Below, piece after piece: positions 45,421 through 55,456 of a stretch of 64,000 bases of DNA. The notes beneath the pieces were generated by a model that was given only the letters and a program-made list of their open reading frames with translations, was not told the origin of the DNA and did no database searches. Both the position numbers and the translations under genes were made by a program. Position 1 is the stretch's first letter; every line of letters begins with the position of its first letter. The stretch is from contig JACCGJ010002683.1 in the NCBI GenBank assembly GCA_013407085.1, positions 18,840 to 82,839 of the forward strand, written 5' to 3'. The stretch is from Atriophallophorus winterbourni (Eukaryota; Platyhelminthes; Trematoda; Plagiorchiida; Microphallidae).

Positions 45421-46020
45421 AGATTCAAGTCAATGCAAGGTGTTCAACGGGCTGAAAAGCATCAAGCTTAACAGTAACCATATATTGGTGGAAAATATAA
45501 AGCAAGTTTATAAAACAATCTAAGAAATTAGATTAAACAGTTTATGAGTAGGCTGGAAACGGATAATGAAATAAAAACTCTTCTAATTCACTTATGAACT
45601 CGTGCAAGTTAATTGAGTGAGTAACGGTAGAAAGTAAATTATTTCAAGTAAAACAGACACGGACAGTATAAAAATACTGTCTAGAGTTTAAGCGGGAATG
45701 GGGTACCACCAGCGTATAATCATGGGTTAAACAGTTTCACGTATCTCTTCTAGTGAAGAGTTCTTGCAAGGGATGGTTTGGGGTATGGTATATTTTGTAA
45801 AGTGGAATAAGCACTCCTCTGATTCGTCTATAAGGAAAGTCGAACAGATAAGCGAGCTATCCTTTCTTAATAAAGCTTGTTTCAGATGCTGAGAACTAGT
45901 TTTGTTCAGCGGTGTTAGATTCGGAACACAAGTTCTATATCTTTCGTCAGCCCTAGGAACCATGACTGCACAGTGTATTCTACGACTGGTCTCAGTTAGT
46001 TACCAGTTCCAGATAGGTAG
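45421..46020 (-). mobile_element. CR1-like LINE tail inserted into another LINE
   Basis: The minus strand aligns with 13,285-13,870: shared plus-strand words include GTAAAACAGACACGGACAG (45,647 and 13,502), GCTTGTTTCAGATGCTGAGA (45,886 and 13,728) and ACTAGTTTT. The minus-strand frame 45,727-45,963 reads VPRADERYRTCVPNLTPLNK. Its 3' end points to 45,430. Only the post-RT region and UTR are present. It splits the plus-strand LINE whose RT continues at 46,028. Confidence 0.85.
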
Positions 46021-46555
46021 CACAAAGTGAGAGCTCGCACGAAGAGAGAATACTTTCGCGTCATCTGTGCCAATGGTGAGGTACCGCAAGGCTAAGCGGT
46101 TGAGCAAATTCTTTTCCTGGTTTACATCTACTACCTTCCACAAATGCTGCTATGCAGGGCAGTTCTGTTTACAGACAATGCTGAACTTTTGACGCAAATA
46201 CACTCATCTGCGGAATTTCGGCGACTGAACGCACTTTAGAAATGGCAATGAGGGGTAAACAACCATTTAAATTTCAAAAATGCAATGAATTGGAAATTCA
46301 CAAACCCTATCACTACATATATCAGTGAGGAAAATGTTGAGCTGTACAACACCAAAAATGAATTGTGAATTCTGGGTATACGGTTGCTAGCTTCGTGCGA
46401 GATTGTGAAGCTTTAGGGCTGCTATGAATACTGTGACGGATTTTCGACCAAATTAACAAAGGTATTTCCGTAAGATACATAATCCCAGAGATGGAATATA
46501 CATCACAAGTTTCAATTCATGGCTTAAAATGATATACTACTTATTGACAGAATAT
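46021..46555 (+). mobile_element. CR1-like LINE, part 2 (RT palm and thumb)
   Basis: Resumes as ARTKREYFRVICANGEVPQG (46,028; motif B), ILFLVYIYYLPQMLLC, and LFTDNAELLTQIHSSAEFRR (46,165-46,225), where FADD has become FTDN, then LNALEKWQ-like and NNHLNFKNAMNWKF sequence. After about 46,400 it fades. Together with 44,600-45,420 this is one insertion split by a later one; about seven codons of the expected RT are missing at the junction. Confidence 0.8.
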
Positions 46556-46559
46556 ACCA

Positions 46560-47065
46560 CTGGATAGAGCATGTTCACCCTACTACGACAGCGCCGCCTG
46601 CGTTGGCTTGGCCAAGTCTACAGAATGGAAAGTTGTCGTAGTCCGAAAGATTTACTCTTTTGTGAGTTGCAATCAGGAAGTCGACCATTGGGCAGACCGC
46701 ACTCGCGGAACAAAGACGTTTGTAAAAGAGATATGAAAGCTCTTGGCATTGACCCCGCTAGTTGGGAAGAACTTGCTCTTTACCGCTCACATTGGAGGTA
46801 TTGTATAGAGCGTCGTCTGCAAGCTGTGGAGGAGCAGATACAGGTCTTGGCTGCTGAACGCAGATCACGCCGCTTGTGCGCAACTGACGCCCAACGACCG
46901 AGTTCAGCCTATCGTTGCCAGCGCTGCGGAGGAGACTGTTCCTCCCGAATCGGACTGTTTAGTCATTCCAAAAGCTGTGGAACATGAAAATTCATGCGAT
47001 TGTGATGTACATCCATGGTCGACATCGATCAAAGGAGGCCGACAACTACAACCACTGGGTAACCA
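46560..47065 (+). mobile_element. RTE-like LINE C-terminal domain with C2HC finger
   Basis: An open frame of 138 codons (46,571-46,987): FTLLRQRRLRWLGQVYRMES, PKDLLFCELQSGSRPLGRPH, KDVCKRDMKALGIDPASWEE, WRYCIERRLQAVEEQ, then the zinc finger YRCQRCGGDCSSRIGLFSHS followed by KSC. The finger is C-x2-C-x12-H-x3-C. This C-terminal end of a LINE ORF2 presumably binds template RNA or target DNA; that role is inferred. The 3' UTR begins with ATGCGATTGTGATGTACATC and CATGGTCGACATCGATCAAA. Remnants of the same end occur at 15,225, 17,850, 33,540 and 57,765. RT is missing. Confidence 0.88.
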
Positions 47066-47069
47066 AACT

Positions 47070-47555
47070 CGTTAGGGTTTTCCAAAAATTAACGTACAAT
47101 CTTCGAATGCAACGGCATCGCGACTTCACTTCGTAGAAACATTCAACAAAATGTGATACTAACTTACAACATATTTATACTCCAAACCACCCCATAGAAC
47201 AATTATTCCAATATCTTACACCTCACAGCACACGTAACTACTCATCTACTACATAAATTCCACATTCCCACTCTGACAGTCGGTGCCTGGTTACTTTGGA
47301 ATGCGCTCACCAAATTTGTTGTTGTCGCCCCTAGTGTCAACATCTTCAGTTGGAAGTTAGGCACACAAGAATTTAACTGCACCTGCTTATTATGTCATGG
47401 TCACTATTGAATTAGGCTATACGTGACACTGCATTGAGTTATTGAAGTGAATTTTAAATTATTTCTTCTGCTTGAGTAAAAATTAATATCCTATGGCAAT
47501 TACGAACCCGAAAATGCTATCGTCACGAGAAATATTTGAATCTTGAATGCTGAAT
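47070..47555 (+). mobile_element. CR1-like LINE tail and 3' end
   Basis: Decayed blocks: LQHIYTPNHPIEQLFQYL, HIPTLTVGAWLLWNALTKFV, FSWKLGTQEFN. The UTR ends ATATTTGAATCTTGAATGCT at 47,527-47,546, the same terminal repeat type as 42,160-42,187. It ends about 60 bp before the LTR retrotransposon. Confidence 0.75.
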
Positions 47556-47617
47556 AGGCGACCACATTAAATCGCCGTTCTTTTTCACCGCGCCCAGATC
47601 TAGGGTTATCATATGTT

Positions 47618-47807
47618 TGTAGTATAGACAGTGAACGAACTATCGATGAAGCATCAATCAAGATCGATCGTAAGTGCATATTGTGATTATCGTTCACTGT
47701 ACAAACATAGTGTCATTCATCCATTCGTTCAATACACGAGTTTAGTTACGGTTGTGTTCTGTTGAAACCCAAGGCTGGGCCAGTAGTAGCACATCACAGA
47801 TATAACA
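47618..47807 (+). repeat. 5' LTR
   Basis: Starts TGTAGTATAGACAGTGAACG and ends CACAGATATAACA. Contains an 11-bp inverted repeat ACAGTGAACGA (47,628-47,638) / TCGTTCACTGT (47,690-47,700), which is degraded in the 3' LTR. No clear TATA box. Confidence 0.92.
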
Positions 47808-47809
47808 AT

Positions 47810-47828
47810 TGGAGACGGGGCGCGATAA
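47810..47828 (+). promoter_or_regulatory. Probable primer binding site
   Basis: TGGAGACGGGGCGCGAT begins two bases after the 5' LTR, as expected for a tRNA 3'-end complement (TGG...). It resembles, with mismatches, a tRNA-Trp type site, the primer proposed for the fluke CsRn1 group as I recall it. The isotype is uncertain because the site is mutated. Confidence 0.45.
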
Positions 47829-47954
47829 AAGTTCTCAAATATCGAAGAATGTCAGTACCGCTAGACCTCATTTAAGTATTATTCAACATTCATAGAAAAA
47901 GTCGCATTTCTTTAAATAAACAATTCAAGCTGAGGAGAATCAGTCGACATTTCG

Positions 47955-48419
47955 GTGCGAAACTTCAAAGAAATTCAGTTTCATTTAGATAATGGAGTCA
48001 CATTAGATTCATCGAAGTCCAAAATTCACACAGAAAATGCTTCCAAAAAACATGAGCTGCAGTCTTTTAGAAATTATGAGTTTCAAGCAAGCGTTGTATC
48101 AAAGTTGGAATCCGACTCCGAAATGGAGTTAAAAATAGCCAGTGAAGGATTTCAAAAAATGGAGTATCTCAGACATGAATATGAAATTAGACACCAACCT
48201 ATTCTGCGATTCGATCTTGCAGAAGAATCAGCCCAGAATATCCCGGAAACAGAACACAACAAAATAAACCCCGTTGTGCATGCTGGCATTGTGGAATGTG
48301 GCACTATGGACAATTTTTGTAGATACACGCAACACAGATGCAAGAATTTTAAAATTGTTGGTCATACAGAAAGTGTGTCGCAGAAAGCGTCGGAAATTCA
48401 TGAAAAACATGTTTCATAA
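47955..48419 (+). pseudogene. gag relic with degenerate zinc knuckle
   Basis: An open frame of 154 codons. The C-terminal half reads HAGIVECGTMDNFCRYTQHR then CKNFKIVGHTES. The CKN.KIVGHTE part is a CCHC knuckle in which the second and last cysteines are replaced (Phe and Ser). The N-terminal half is a charged, probably helical region (EIQFHLDNG; KLESDSEMELKIASEGFQKM), compatible with gag. Family members continue into protease, which is deleted here. Confidence 0.65.
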
Positions 48420-48619
48420 TAGCATAAGAAACAAGTGTATTTCAAATCTGTTTACAACCGCTAAATTAAAATCTGTGACACAATGAAATTTCGCAAAGTG
48501 TTCACTCTCTACACAAAAATGTTGAAACATTTTCAGATAGTAAATACAGAAGACCAGCTTCATCGAAGATTACAGCCATACGTAAAATTACAGTACCCCC
48601 AGGAAAGCAACCATTCAGT

Positions 48620-49336
48620 CCATTTTGTATTTGGTAAATGTTCATGACAATGATTTACTTAGGATGTATGAACTACAAGTGCCACTCAATAGTATACTGA
48701 CACAGGCTGCTAAGTGGGAATGGTCGAACAAGCGCCGACAGTCATTGGAACTAATAAAGAAAGACATTAAATCTAAGCTTATAACGAAGCATTTTGAGTC
48801 TGAGTTACTAATGATGGTAAAAGTCGACTTTTCAAAATATGGATTTTGAGAAGTTTTACAGCACAAACTGACAGAAAGTACACAGAATGCTGTGCAACGT
48901 CCGACTTACAACACGAAAGAGCATCTTATGCAGTCCCATCAGCGGCAACATGAAATCAGTCTTATGAAAAGTATTTCTCAAAGTTACGCTTCCTCTCCTT
49001 TCATGGACCAAACAATAAAATGCCGAAGTTCGAATGAACGTCAAAATGCCTCCCAATTATGAGCTTCGGTCATGGCTAAAGACAGAAGGCCCGTGGTTGC
49101 CAATAAACGTTGATTTTGCAGGTTCCATTGAAAGCATTCATTACTGGATCATTAATGATGCATTTTTAAAGTGGCTCAAATTGTTACCAAAGAGAGTGGA
49201 TGAAGTCATGTACAAGTTCTGTCAACAATTACAAGGTAGCGAACAAATGTGGACACGCCACGCAAATAATTTCGGACAACGATATGGAAATTTAAGGTAC
49301 ACAATTGGCATTCCACGAGAAGCTCTACCAAACTGA
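48620..49336 (+). pseudogene. pol relic: RNase H edge and integrase core fragment
   Basis: 48,625-48,849 gives WSNKRRQSLELIKKDIKSKL then HFESELLMMVKVDFSKYGF, the start of a gypsy RNase H domain; the expected catalytic DAS is DFS. After a gap, 49,034-49,336 gives WLKTEGPWLPINVDFAGSIE then YWIINDAFLKWLKL, the integrase core (DFAG and D.F.KW), with FVD or LVD changed to IND. The frame runs to a stop at 49,334. RT proper and the rest of integrase are missing. Confidence 0.75.
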
Positions 49337-49467
49337 CTGAAATTCCATCCAGCAACGCGTTACCTGGAGCCCTCAGTTTATAAAACCAGAATTCGGCCAA
49401 ACATCACCCCCTCTAAGCTGTCAACCCACAAAGTCCAAGCCGTCAGTAACAAGTTTCAGTTTCTTTT

Positions 49468-49479
49468 AAAGAGGGGAGG
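49468..49479 (+). promoter_or_regulatory. Polypurine tract
   Basis: AAAGAGGGGAGG immediately precedes the 3' LTR, the usual plus-strand primer of LTR elements. Confidence 0.8.
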
Positions 49480-49649
49480 TGTAGTACAGACAGTGAACGA
49501 ACTATCGATCAAGCATCAATCAAGATTGATCGTAAGTGCATATTGCGATAATCGTTCATTCATTCATTCGTTCTATACATGAGTTCAGTTACGGTTGTGT
49601 TATGTCGAACTCAAGGCTTGGTCAGTAGTAGCATATCACAAATATAACA
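49480..49649 (+). repeat. 3' LTR
   Basis: 170 bp, starts TGTAGTACAGACAGTGAACG and ends CACAAATATAACA. About 20 bp shorter than the 5' LTR between the two GTTCATTC-like words. Confidence 0.92.
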
Positions 49650-49654
49650 ATGTT

Positions 49655-51437
49655 GCAGTCCTATTTCCTCCTTCTTTGCAGCTTAATAATATCTCTTTGT
49701 GCATTAATGCAAAAACTTTAGTTGAAACCCATACAGTATGCGTTATTCAGACTTGACGTTACTGGATATAACTATTTTAGTCGACACTGAAGCACCTTGT
49801 GAACTTATAGCTTAGTCAGAGGAACGTTACTTTTTTCAAAGTCATATGATATTTGAAATGCTTCTAATAGACTCTTTTGCTTAGCTCATGCGAATTGGTT
49901 GTGATTGCATACATCTTACCGAAGAGAGAGTTGTCAGGTAGCGAACTAACTCCTTGCCGAAATACGAGTTATTTTTTCTTCATTTCAATAATCTCATCGA
50001 TAAGATTCTTTGATTTGCTTTCTATTTTTTTATGCGAAGGTTAATTGTAGTTACGTACCGAGCCTTGTGTGTCTATTAACGGTAGGCTCATACGAATCGG
50101 CTGTAGTAGAATATATATCGCCAAAGTGAAATTTGCCATGTGGTGAATAAACTGACTATATTCTAATCATTTTTTCTTCATTTCGTCACAATCCCTAGTA
50201 AGACTCGTAAGGCCGATTGCTTAGCTATTCATCGACGTTTGTGTATAGTTACACCCGAAACCGATTTCTTATTTTTCCATGTTACTGCATTCTTTCACAT
50301 CTGCTTTACAGTATCCATTTATTGTTTCTCTCGGATATTTCGAACTGCTGAATCATTAATACAAGTTATCGGAAAATAATATCACTTACAAACAATATAA
50401 ACGATGATGTTTTCATTGAAATAGCTCAACCAAACACTACCGTACGTGATCGAATGAGCAAAGGTTTTGAAAATCGATTCATTAGAACCGCGTTTCCACG
50501 GAACAATTAAAACAAATGACAGTTCTGGTGTTCATTCAACCCATTTGAATCCGATCGGGTTCTTCGAAAGAATGCGGTCGTGGAATGAATGTGAACCACA
50601 TTATCACGTTAAAATACGCCGACTACATGAATTCCACTAGCATAAAAATATAATGATATTTTATTCGATATTCTGAAACATCATCGGAAATACTTAATCA
50701 CTTTATCATTTCTCTGGCGGGATAGTAAGGATGAATTTTCACGCAGTTCGAACGCGAATAGCGCCACTCTCAAGGTTATATGCAACTAATGGTGCAGACT
50801 ACCTTCATACGCTTGATCTCAACGGACCTCAAGTAGAAATAGGACACGGAGAAAGCTTCAGCAAACATTTGCTCGAAAAGTTTGTCATTTAACTCAGAAA
50901 AAAGTGGTTTGCTCTACTATTTTTGAATATTTCTACCAGAATTCCAGAGTGTAGTTTTACGCTATTTATAATATTGATTTGACTTGTAATTTTTACTGAC
51001 ATTTTTAGACCACAGTCCATCTTGCTCCTGTAGTGAAATTGAGCAATTATCAAGTTGATAATTTTCTAAAATTTTGAAAATTTTTTCAACCCGTGCCGCC
51101 GAAATTGTCGAGAATTTTTTCAAAAACGTGTTGATGCTTTCAATTTCGTCCGATGATACCCAATTCAGAATCCGAATAAAATAAGACAAATATTCAGTTG
51201 ATGTACTAATTAAATACCATCAAGTTCCAAATAATTTTAAATCAATGATTCCGAAACGGTTTAAAGTTGTGAATTATCCAATGGATATATAGCGAAAAAA
51301 TTTTCTTGTTTAGCTTCGTAAAATTAATGGTCCAATAAATATACTAATCTACAGGCAGCTTTAAACAATTTGTTAAAAACAAACCAATTTTAAATGTGAA
51401 CCATAACTTTAAACAAAAGCTGCTCAAATGTGCCAGA
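49655..51437. other. No gene recognised over about 1.8 kb
   Basis: The minus-strand frame 50,962-51,189 (75 codons; ESINTFLKKFSTISAARVEK) is open but unrecognised. No other feature seen. Confidence 0.45.
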
Positions 51438-51778
51438 TGTGATGTGATGTGAAAGCACAAGCCTGATCCAAGCAAAATACCACACAGACAGAAACTGGAG
51501 AAGGATTCCTTACTGCTTAATCGCGATTGGGTTGACGACGGACGGGTGTAGGACTACCTTGTTGATTGACAGTGGTTCGAGTATCACTCCCGTTCAACGC
51601 ATTAGAACAATTGAGTTGCTTAAACAGGAGCGAAACTCGAGCCCAATAGCGCAATCGTGATCTTTTCTCATATCTGTCTAGGCCTGGGCAACCTGACAGT
51701 ATCTCAGTCCACGTGCAATCTCTGACTGTGCGGCACTTTGCCTGGATCAGGCTTGCGCTTTCACATCATCATCATCAC
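51438..51778. repeat. Inverted-repeat unit with a tRNA-like or protease-like centre
   Basis: GTGATGTGAAAGCACAAGCC, TGATCCAAGCAAAATACCAC and CAGACAG at 51,442-51,490 are mirrored, as reverse complement with several mismatches, by 51,715-51,775 (CTGACTGTGCGGCACTTTGC; CTGGATCAGGCTTGCGCTTT). The centre (51,545-51,650) contains GGTTCGAGTATCACTCCC, like a Pol III box B with flanking AGTG..CACT stem. It also contains GAGCGAAACTCGAG, shared with the SINE-like repeat at 19,927. In one frame the same stretch reads TLLIDSGSSITPVQ, which resembles a retroviral-type aspartic protease active site. The two readings compete; I favour a SINE or MITE-like unit. Confidence 0.6.
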
Positions 51779-51902
51779 AATCGTGATCAAAGTTTGGTAT
51801 ATTTCGAAGGATATAGTACTAATGAGTAGCCGATTACTATTTTAAATAACAAATGACATTTCTATGCCAAACTAAGTGTGCGCGATGGAAAAGCCTGCAC
51901 AT

Positions 51903-51970
51903 AGGTTTTTTACAATGAGTGAAAATTTTCCGGTGTAGGTTTTTTACAATGAGTGAAAATTTTCCGGTGT
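51903..51970 (+). repeat. 34-bp perfect tandem duplication
   Basis: AGGTTTTTTACAATGAGTGA plus 14 more bases (ending CCGGTGT) occurs twice without a mismatch, suggesting a very recent slip. Confidence 0.95.
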
Positions 51971-52859
51971 TTGTGATTTTCATTGTAATATTGATAGAAA
52001 AAACACTGGAACATTTACTGATTCCCTGTAAAAATGTAGTGTATCATTGTAAATTTTCTGTTATTCAGAGAATGTCGCTGGAAAATCGAAGCGCATCTTG
52101 TAATTCACATGCACATAGGTGGTGGATACTTTAGCCATAAGCTGGATTTATAGAACCCTAACAAGGCTGCAATCTTATTTTAGAACATTTCGGTTAACTA
52201 TTGACCATGCTCAACATGTCCTTACTAGCCAAGAATATAAATTCGTTTGCCTCTCTTTTTCCATACTATTGTAAGTATGACAAATAGTGAAAAAATTGAT
52301 TAATATTGTCAAAAAAGCTCATTTGCATGCATTTCTATCACATTATTATTGTTTTTACTATATATGCTTAACTAGGCTTTACATATAAATAGGAAGATTA
52401 CTATGAAATAATTTACCTTTAATTTTAAAAACTACAACCCAAATATGAAACTGAACGTCGGTTGTTACTGGGTCGGGAACTGTAACTAAAACAGAAAGCT
52501 GTTCGCTAACTTTTCTTCACTCCTTGACGTGTCATTGTTCCTTTAATCTACCACAGATAAAGCATTATCTAAACTTCATAAGATGGAAGGAAAGGAAACT
52601 AGATCTAGCGCAATAATATGAACACAAAGCTGGATACAACTTATGTTGGACGGCATAAAAAGTCGTGGTAAAGTTTATCGGCTACATTGAAATAAGCAAT
52701 GCGACCCAAGTATGATTAACGCGAAACATTTTTTCGTATATTATGTGTGCCTACAACATTTATGCTTTACAATAAAGGGGCAGATGGCAAATAATTGTCA
52801 AAAATATTGTCAAACTCAAGACATACATGTCATCAAGCGGTTTTATAAGTTATTGTCAC
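51971..52859. other. No gene recognised
   Basis: No supported feature. Confidence 0.5.
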
Positions 52860-54090
52860 GTGAGTAGATGAAATGTTACCTAATCGCACAATATGGTCAG
52901 AAAATGTGTATTTGCGGCAGTAAAAACTGCTATGTTGTTCATAGAGCTGAAACAGGTGACTGCGTTTTGGTGTGTTGTGAGATAAGTATAATAATTTTCT
53001 GCATGGATGGGTTGTTTGCGGGAATTCTGTCAAAAGCAAAATTGGCGCACCTGGATGTCGCGTCTGTATAAGGTGAAATGCAGGTTTATGAATCTGAGGC
53101 GCGTTTCGCATGGGTGATTAGAAACTCTTGAGAAGAGCTTTTTTCGCTCTGTGCTTTGGATTTTCTAATAGTTCAATATCATTGTTTAAGCAGGGAGCCA
53201 ATTTTAGTACGGCTTATTAGACATGTGAAAGATTGTGGGATGAAATCAACTTGCAAATGATATTAGCGTCAAATAAATCAAGATGTCTCATTTTAGATTT
53301 GCTGGAAGCCAGCACTGTGTCGTGTTTCCTAATTTGAACTGAATAATGACACCCAAATCTTTCTCGTAAGAGACGATTGAATAACATTTCAATCGAGTTT
53401 ATATTAGTAGTTGAATCAGATGTTGAGCGATAGTGAGATAGATTTTTTAGTGTTCAGTGGCATTCTGATAACTTGGGATGAAACGTTAATCTCGTCTATA
53501 TTTCGTTACAGGTTCAGTCTGTCAGTTAATAGCATTTATAATTTGGCTTAGCCCGATTAAACAAGACGATCGGTCAGGTAATTTTCTATCCAGGCGAATA
53601 ATCTGACAGCGATAACACAACTTTCCAGCTTTTGCAAGAAAATACTTCGGTGTACGCCGTCAAAGGCTTAGATATATCGAGGTAACATACACGGATGGTA
53701 AACCCAACATCTACTGCTCGAGTCCAATCGTCAAGGGTAAGGAGGTGGTTACTGAGGCATGAGTATCCCTTTCTAAACCCATGTTGCACTCTCGAAAAAA
53801 ACCTATATTTTTCAATGTATCTGCTCAGTTTGTTCTCTACGATCATTACGAACATCTTTGAGACGGTGGACAAAAGTGAAACAGTCGTGTGGTTTGCGGG
53901 CTCTTAACGCGTTCCGCCTCAGAAAATCGGGGAGATTATACCAGATTTATAGTCCGGCAGTATGACACTTCGGGACGGTGATTCGCAGGATAACTCAGTC
54001 AGAGGTTCGGATAGAAATTGTGCACAATCCTTTAGTATATTTGGAGTAATTTTATCAGAACCAGATTTTTCTGGAATTCATGGACAGTAG
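52860..54090 (-). mobile_element. CR1-like LINE: RT N-terminal half joined to post-RT region, minus strand
   Basis: From high to low coordinates: EKSGSDKITPNILKDCAQFL (54,060), YKSGIISPIF, LLSTVSKMFVMIVENKLSRY (53,870), RVQHGFRKGYSCLSNHLLTL, IRVCYLDISK followed by a frameshift to FDGVHRSIFLQKLESCVIAV, and ENYLTDRSS at 53,570. Palm motifs B and C are deleted. It resumes with EKDLGVIIQ.RKHDTVLASS (53,350), the LKLAPCLNNDIELLENPKHR block (53,200) and PCETRLRFINLHFTLYRR (53,090), then a decayed FFS.RVV-equivalent near 52,900. Motif A keeps YLDISK. Internal deletion plus stops: inactive. Sister copy at 36,615. Confidence 0.85.
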
Positions 54091-54809
54091 AGTTCCCAGC
54101 ATCTTTTATTTGATAATATTCATTATGTTAAATGGGACAGTAGGCGTCAAATTTGGACCCAGTTGTATACCAGCGCTTTCCTTGGGACAAAAAACTATAA
54201 CATAATATTTCACGTTGTGCCAGATGCATTGGTGGTCATTCCAGAGTGCGTCCGTAAGGCCGCAACTCTTGGTTTTACTGAAAGCTGCTTATTCAAAATC
54301 TGGTTACGGAGCTTTGGATTTCACTACATTTTAGGCAGTATATCAGTTTCGTACTGTATTTAGTTTTCAGCAATATGTTTAGTGACATAGTGTTCGAAAG
54401 GTTTCCCATGTGGTTTTTGGTGGTTAACCAGCTATGCTTTCTTCAAGCCATTTAATACATTTCCAAGTGATACAATTAATTTTGAATCTGAATGCATTTC
54501 TACATCGTTGAAGTACGAATGCAGAGTTAGAGTTGATTTCCCGGTTAAGCTTCGTCAACATACTGGATCACTGCTCTTGTAATCAGATAGCTTCAATTTT
54601 CTAATCGGTAATCAAACTTATGGCGTTTGATAGTTTAGATATGCATATCTTTCGTATGATATTTGTTGTATCACTTGTACGCTCTGCTAGACACAGGTAG
54701 TGGAAACTCAAGACCGAATGTGCGAAGCAGAACTGAAATAAAGCCCGAACGGAATTTCGAGCACAACATTGTTTTGCTATTACTAACAACCAGATGTATT
54801 TCCAGTATT
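54091..54809. other. No gene recognised
   Basis: No supported feature. Confidence 0.5.
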
Positions 54810-55055
54810 CTATGTGGTAAATAAGATCAAGTAACTATAAAACATTTTTAAGTCTACGTGACTACTCATTAGTATTAAGTACTTTGGAATATTCATAAAT
54901 TTGACAACTACGGTCCATAATAGAAGCACAGGACTTGAGTTTGGTTCTAATTTGAGCTCATCAGCAGTGCATATACTATGCCTCTGGTGAAACTCTAACT
55001 CCCCACCTTCACTGTTGTAGTCCCGCGCCTTACGAACTGGGCTACCGTCCACCGT
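54810..55055 (-). repeat. tRNA-derived SINE, minus strand
   Basis: The reverse complement reads GGACGGTAGCCCAGTTCGTA then AGGCGCGGGACTACAACAGT and GAGTTAGAGTTTCACC. The first block fits Pol III box A (TAGC..AGT), the last a degenerate box B, so a tRNA-like head. The body (TATGCACTGCTGATGAGCTC; TATTATGGACCGTAG) matches 19,890-19,975. The ORF covering it (80 codons) is a by-product. Confidence 0.6.
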
Positions 55056-55439
55056 TTTACCGATCGCAATTATGCGTTCATGAATCTTTCACGAGACGGG
55101 CATGTTTGAGTAGCTTTGTGTGCCCGACAAGTCGTGAAGGAGCCAGCAACATCTATTTAGGTTGCCGAACCGATCTGATTTCCATGTCAAGTCTTTCTAT
55201 CGGATACATTGTAAGCTAAAACCGGTTAATCTAATGAACACTGTTGTTTTTCGCATGTTTTTGAGATAAATTTTTTGAATATTTCATAGAACTTGGTACT
55301 GATATGTAGTCATGAATTGTGGTAAATATACTATGGACCACCCCTGAATGGTTATTCATGAAATTTTATAATACGAAATTATTAATTAATTGCGCGATAT
55401 TCGAATATACTTCGTGATCATTTACTTATTCTGATTGCT
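55056..55439. other. No gene; expected position of a lost 5' LTR
   Basis: The gypsy relic starts just downstream, so an LTR would lie here, but no partner copy is available in the window to recognise it. Confidence 0.4.
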
Positions 55440-55456
55440 ATTTCTGATTTTAGTAC

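Larger units (their letters stand above)
47613..49654 (+). mobile_element. LTR retrotransposon (Ty3/gypsy type), internally deleted, with target duplication
   Basis: Bounded by a perfect 5-bp direct repeat ATGTT (47,613-47,617 and 49,650-49,654). It has two LTRs (47,618-47,807; 49,480-49,649) beginning TGTAGTA and ending ATATAACA. The internal part is only about 1.67 kb against the usual 4-5 kb. What remains is a gag zinc-knuckle relic, an RNase H-like piece, an integrase core piece, and a polypurine tract at the 3' LTR. Protease and most of RT are missing. By eye the LTRs differ at about fifteen positions plus a roughly 20-bp indel, so the insertion is old. The intact target duplication shows a true integration followed by decay in place. 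Confidence 0.93.

Noticed and set aside
53695..53907. 70-codon plus-strand frame opposite the CR1 RT
   Set aside because: Antisense shadow of the minus-strand RT reading.
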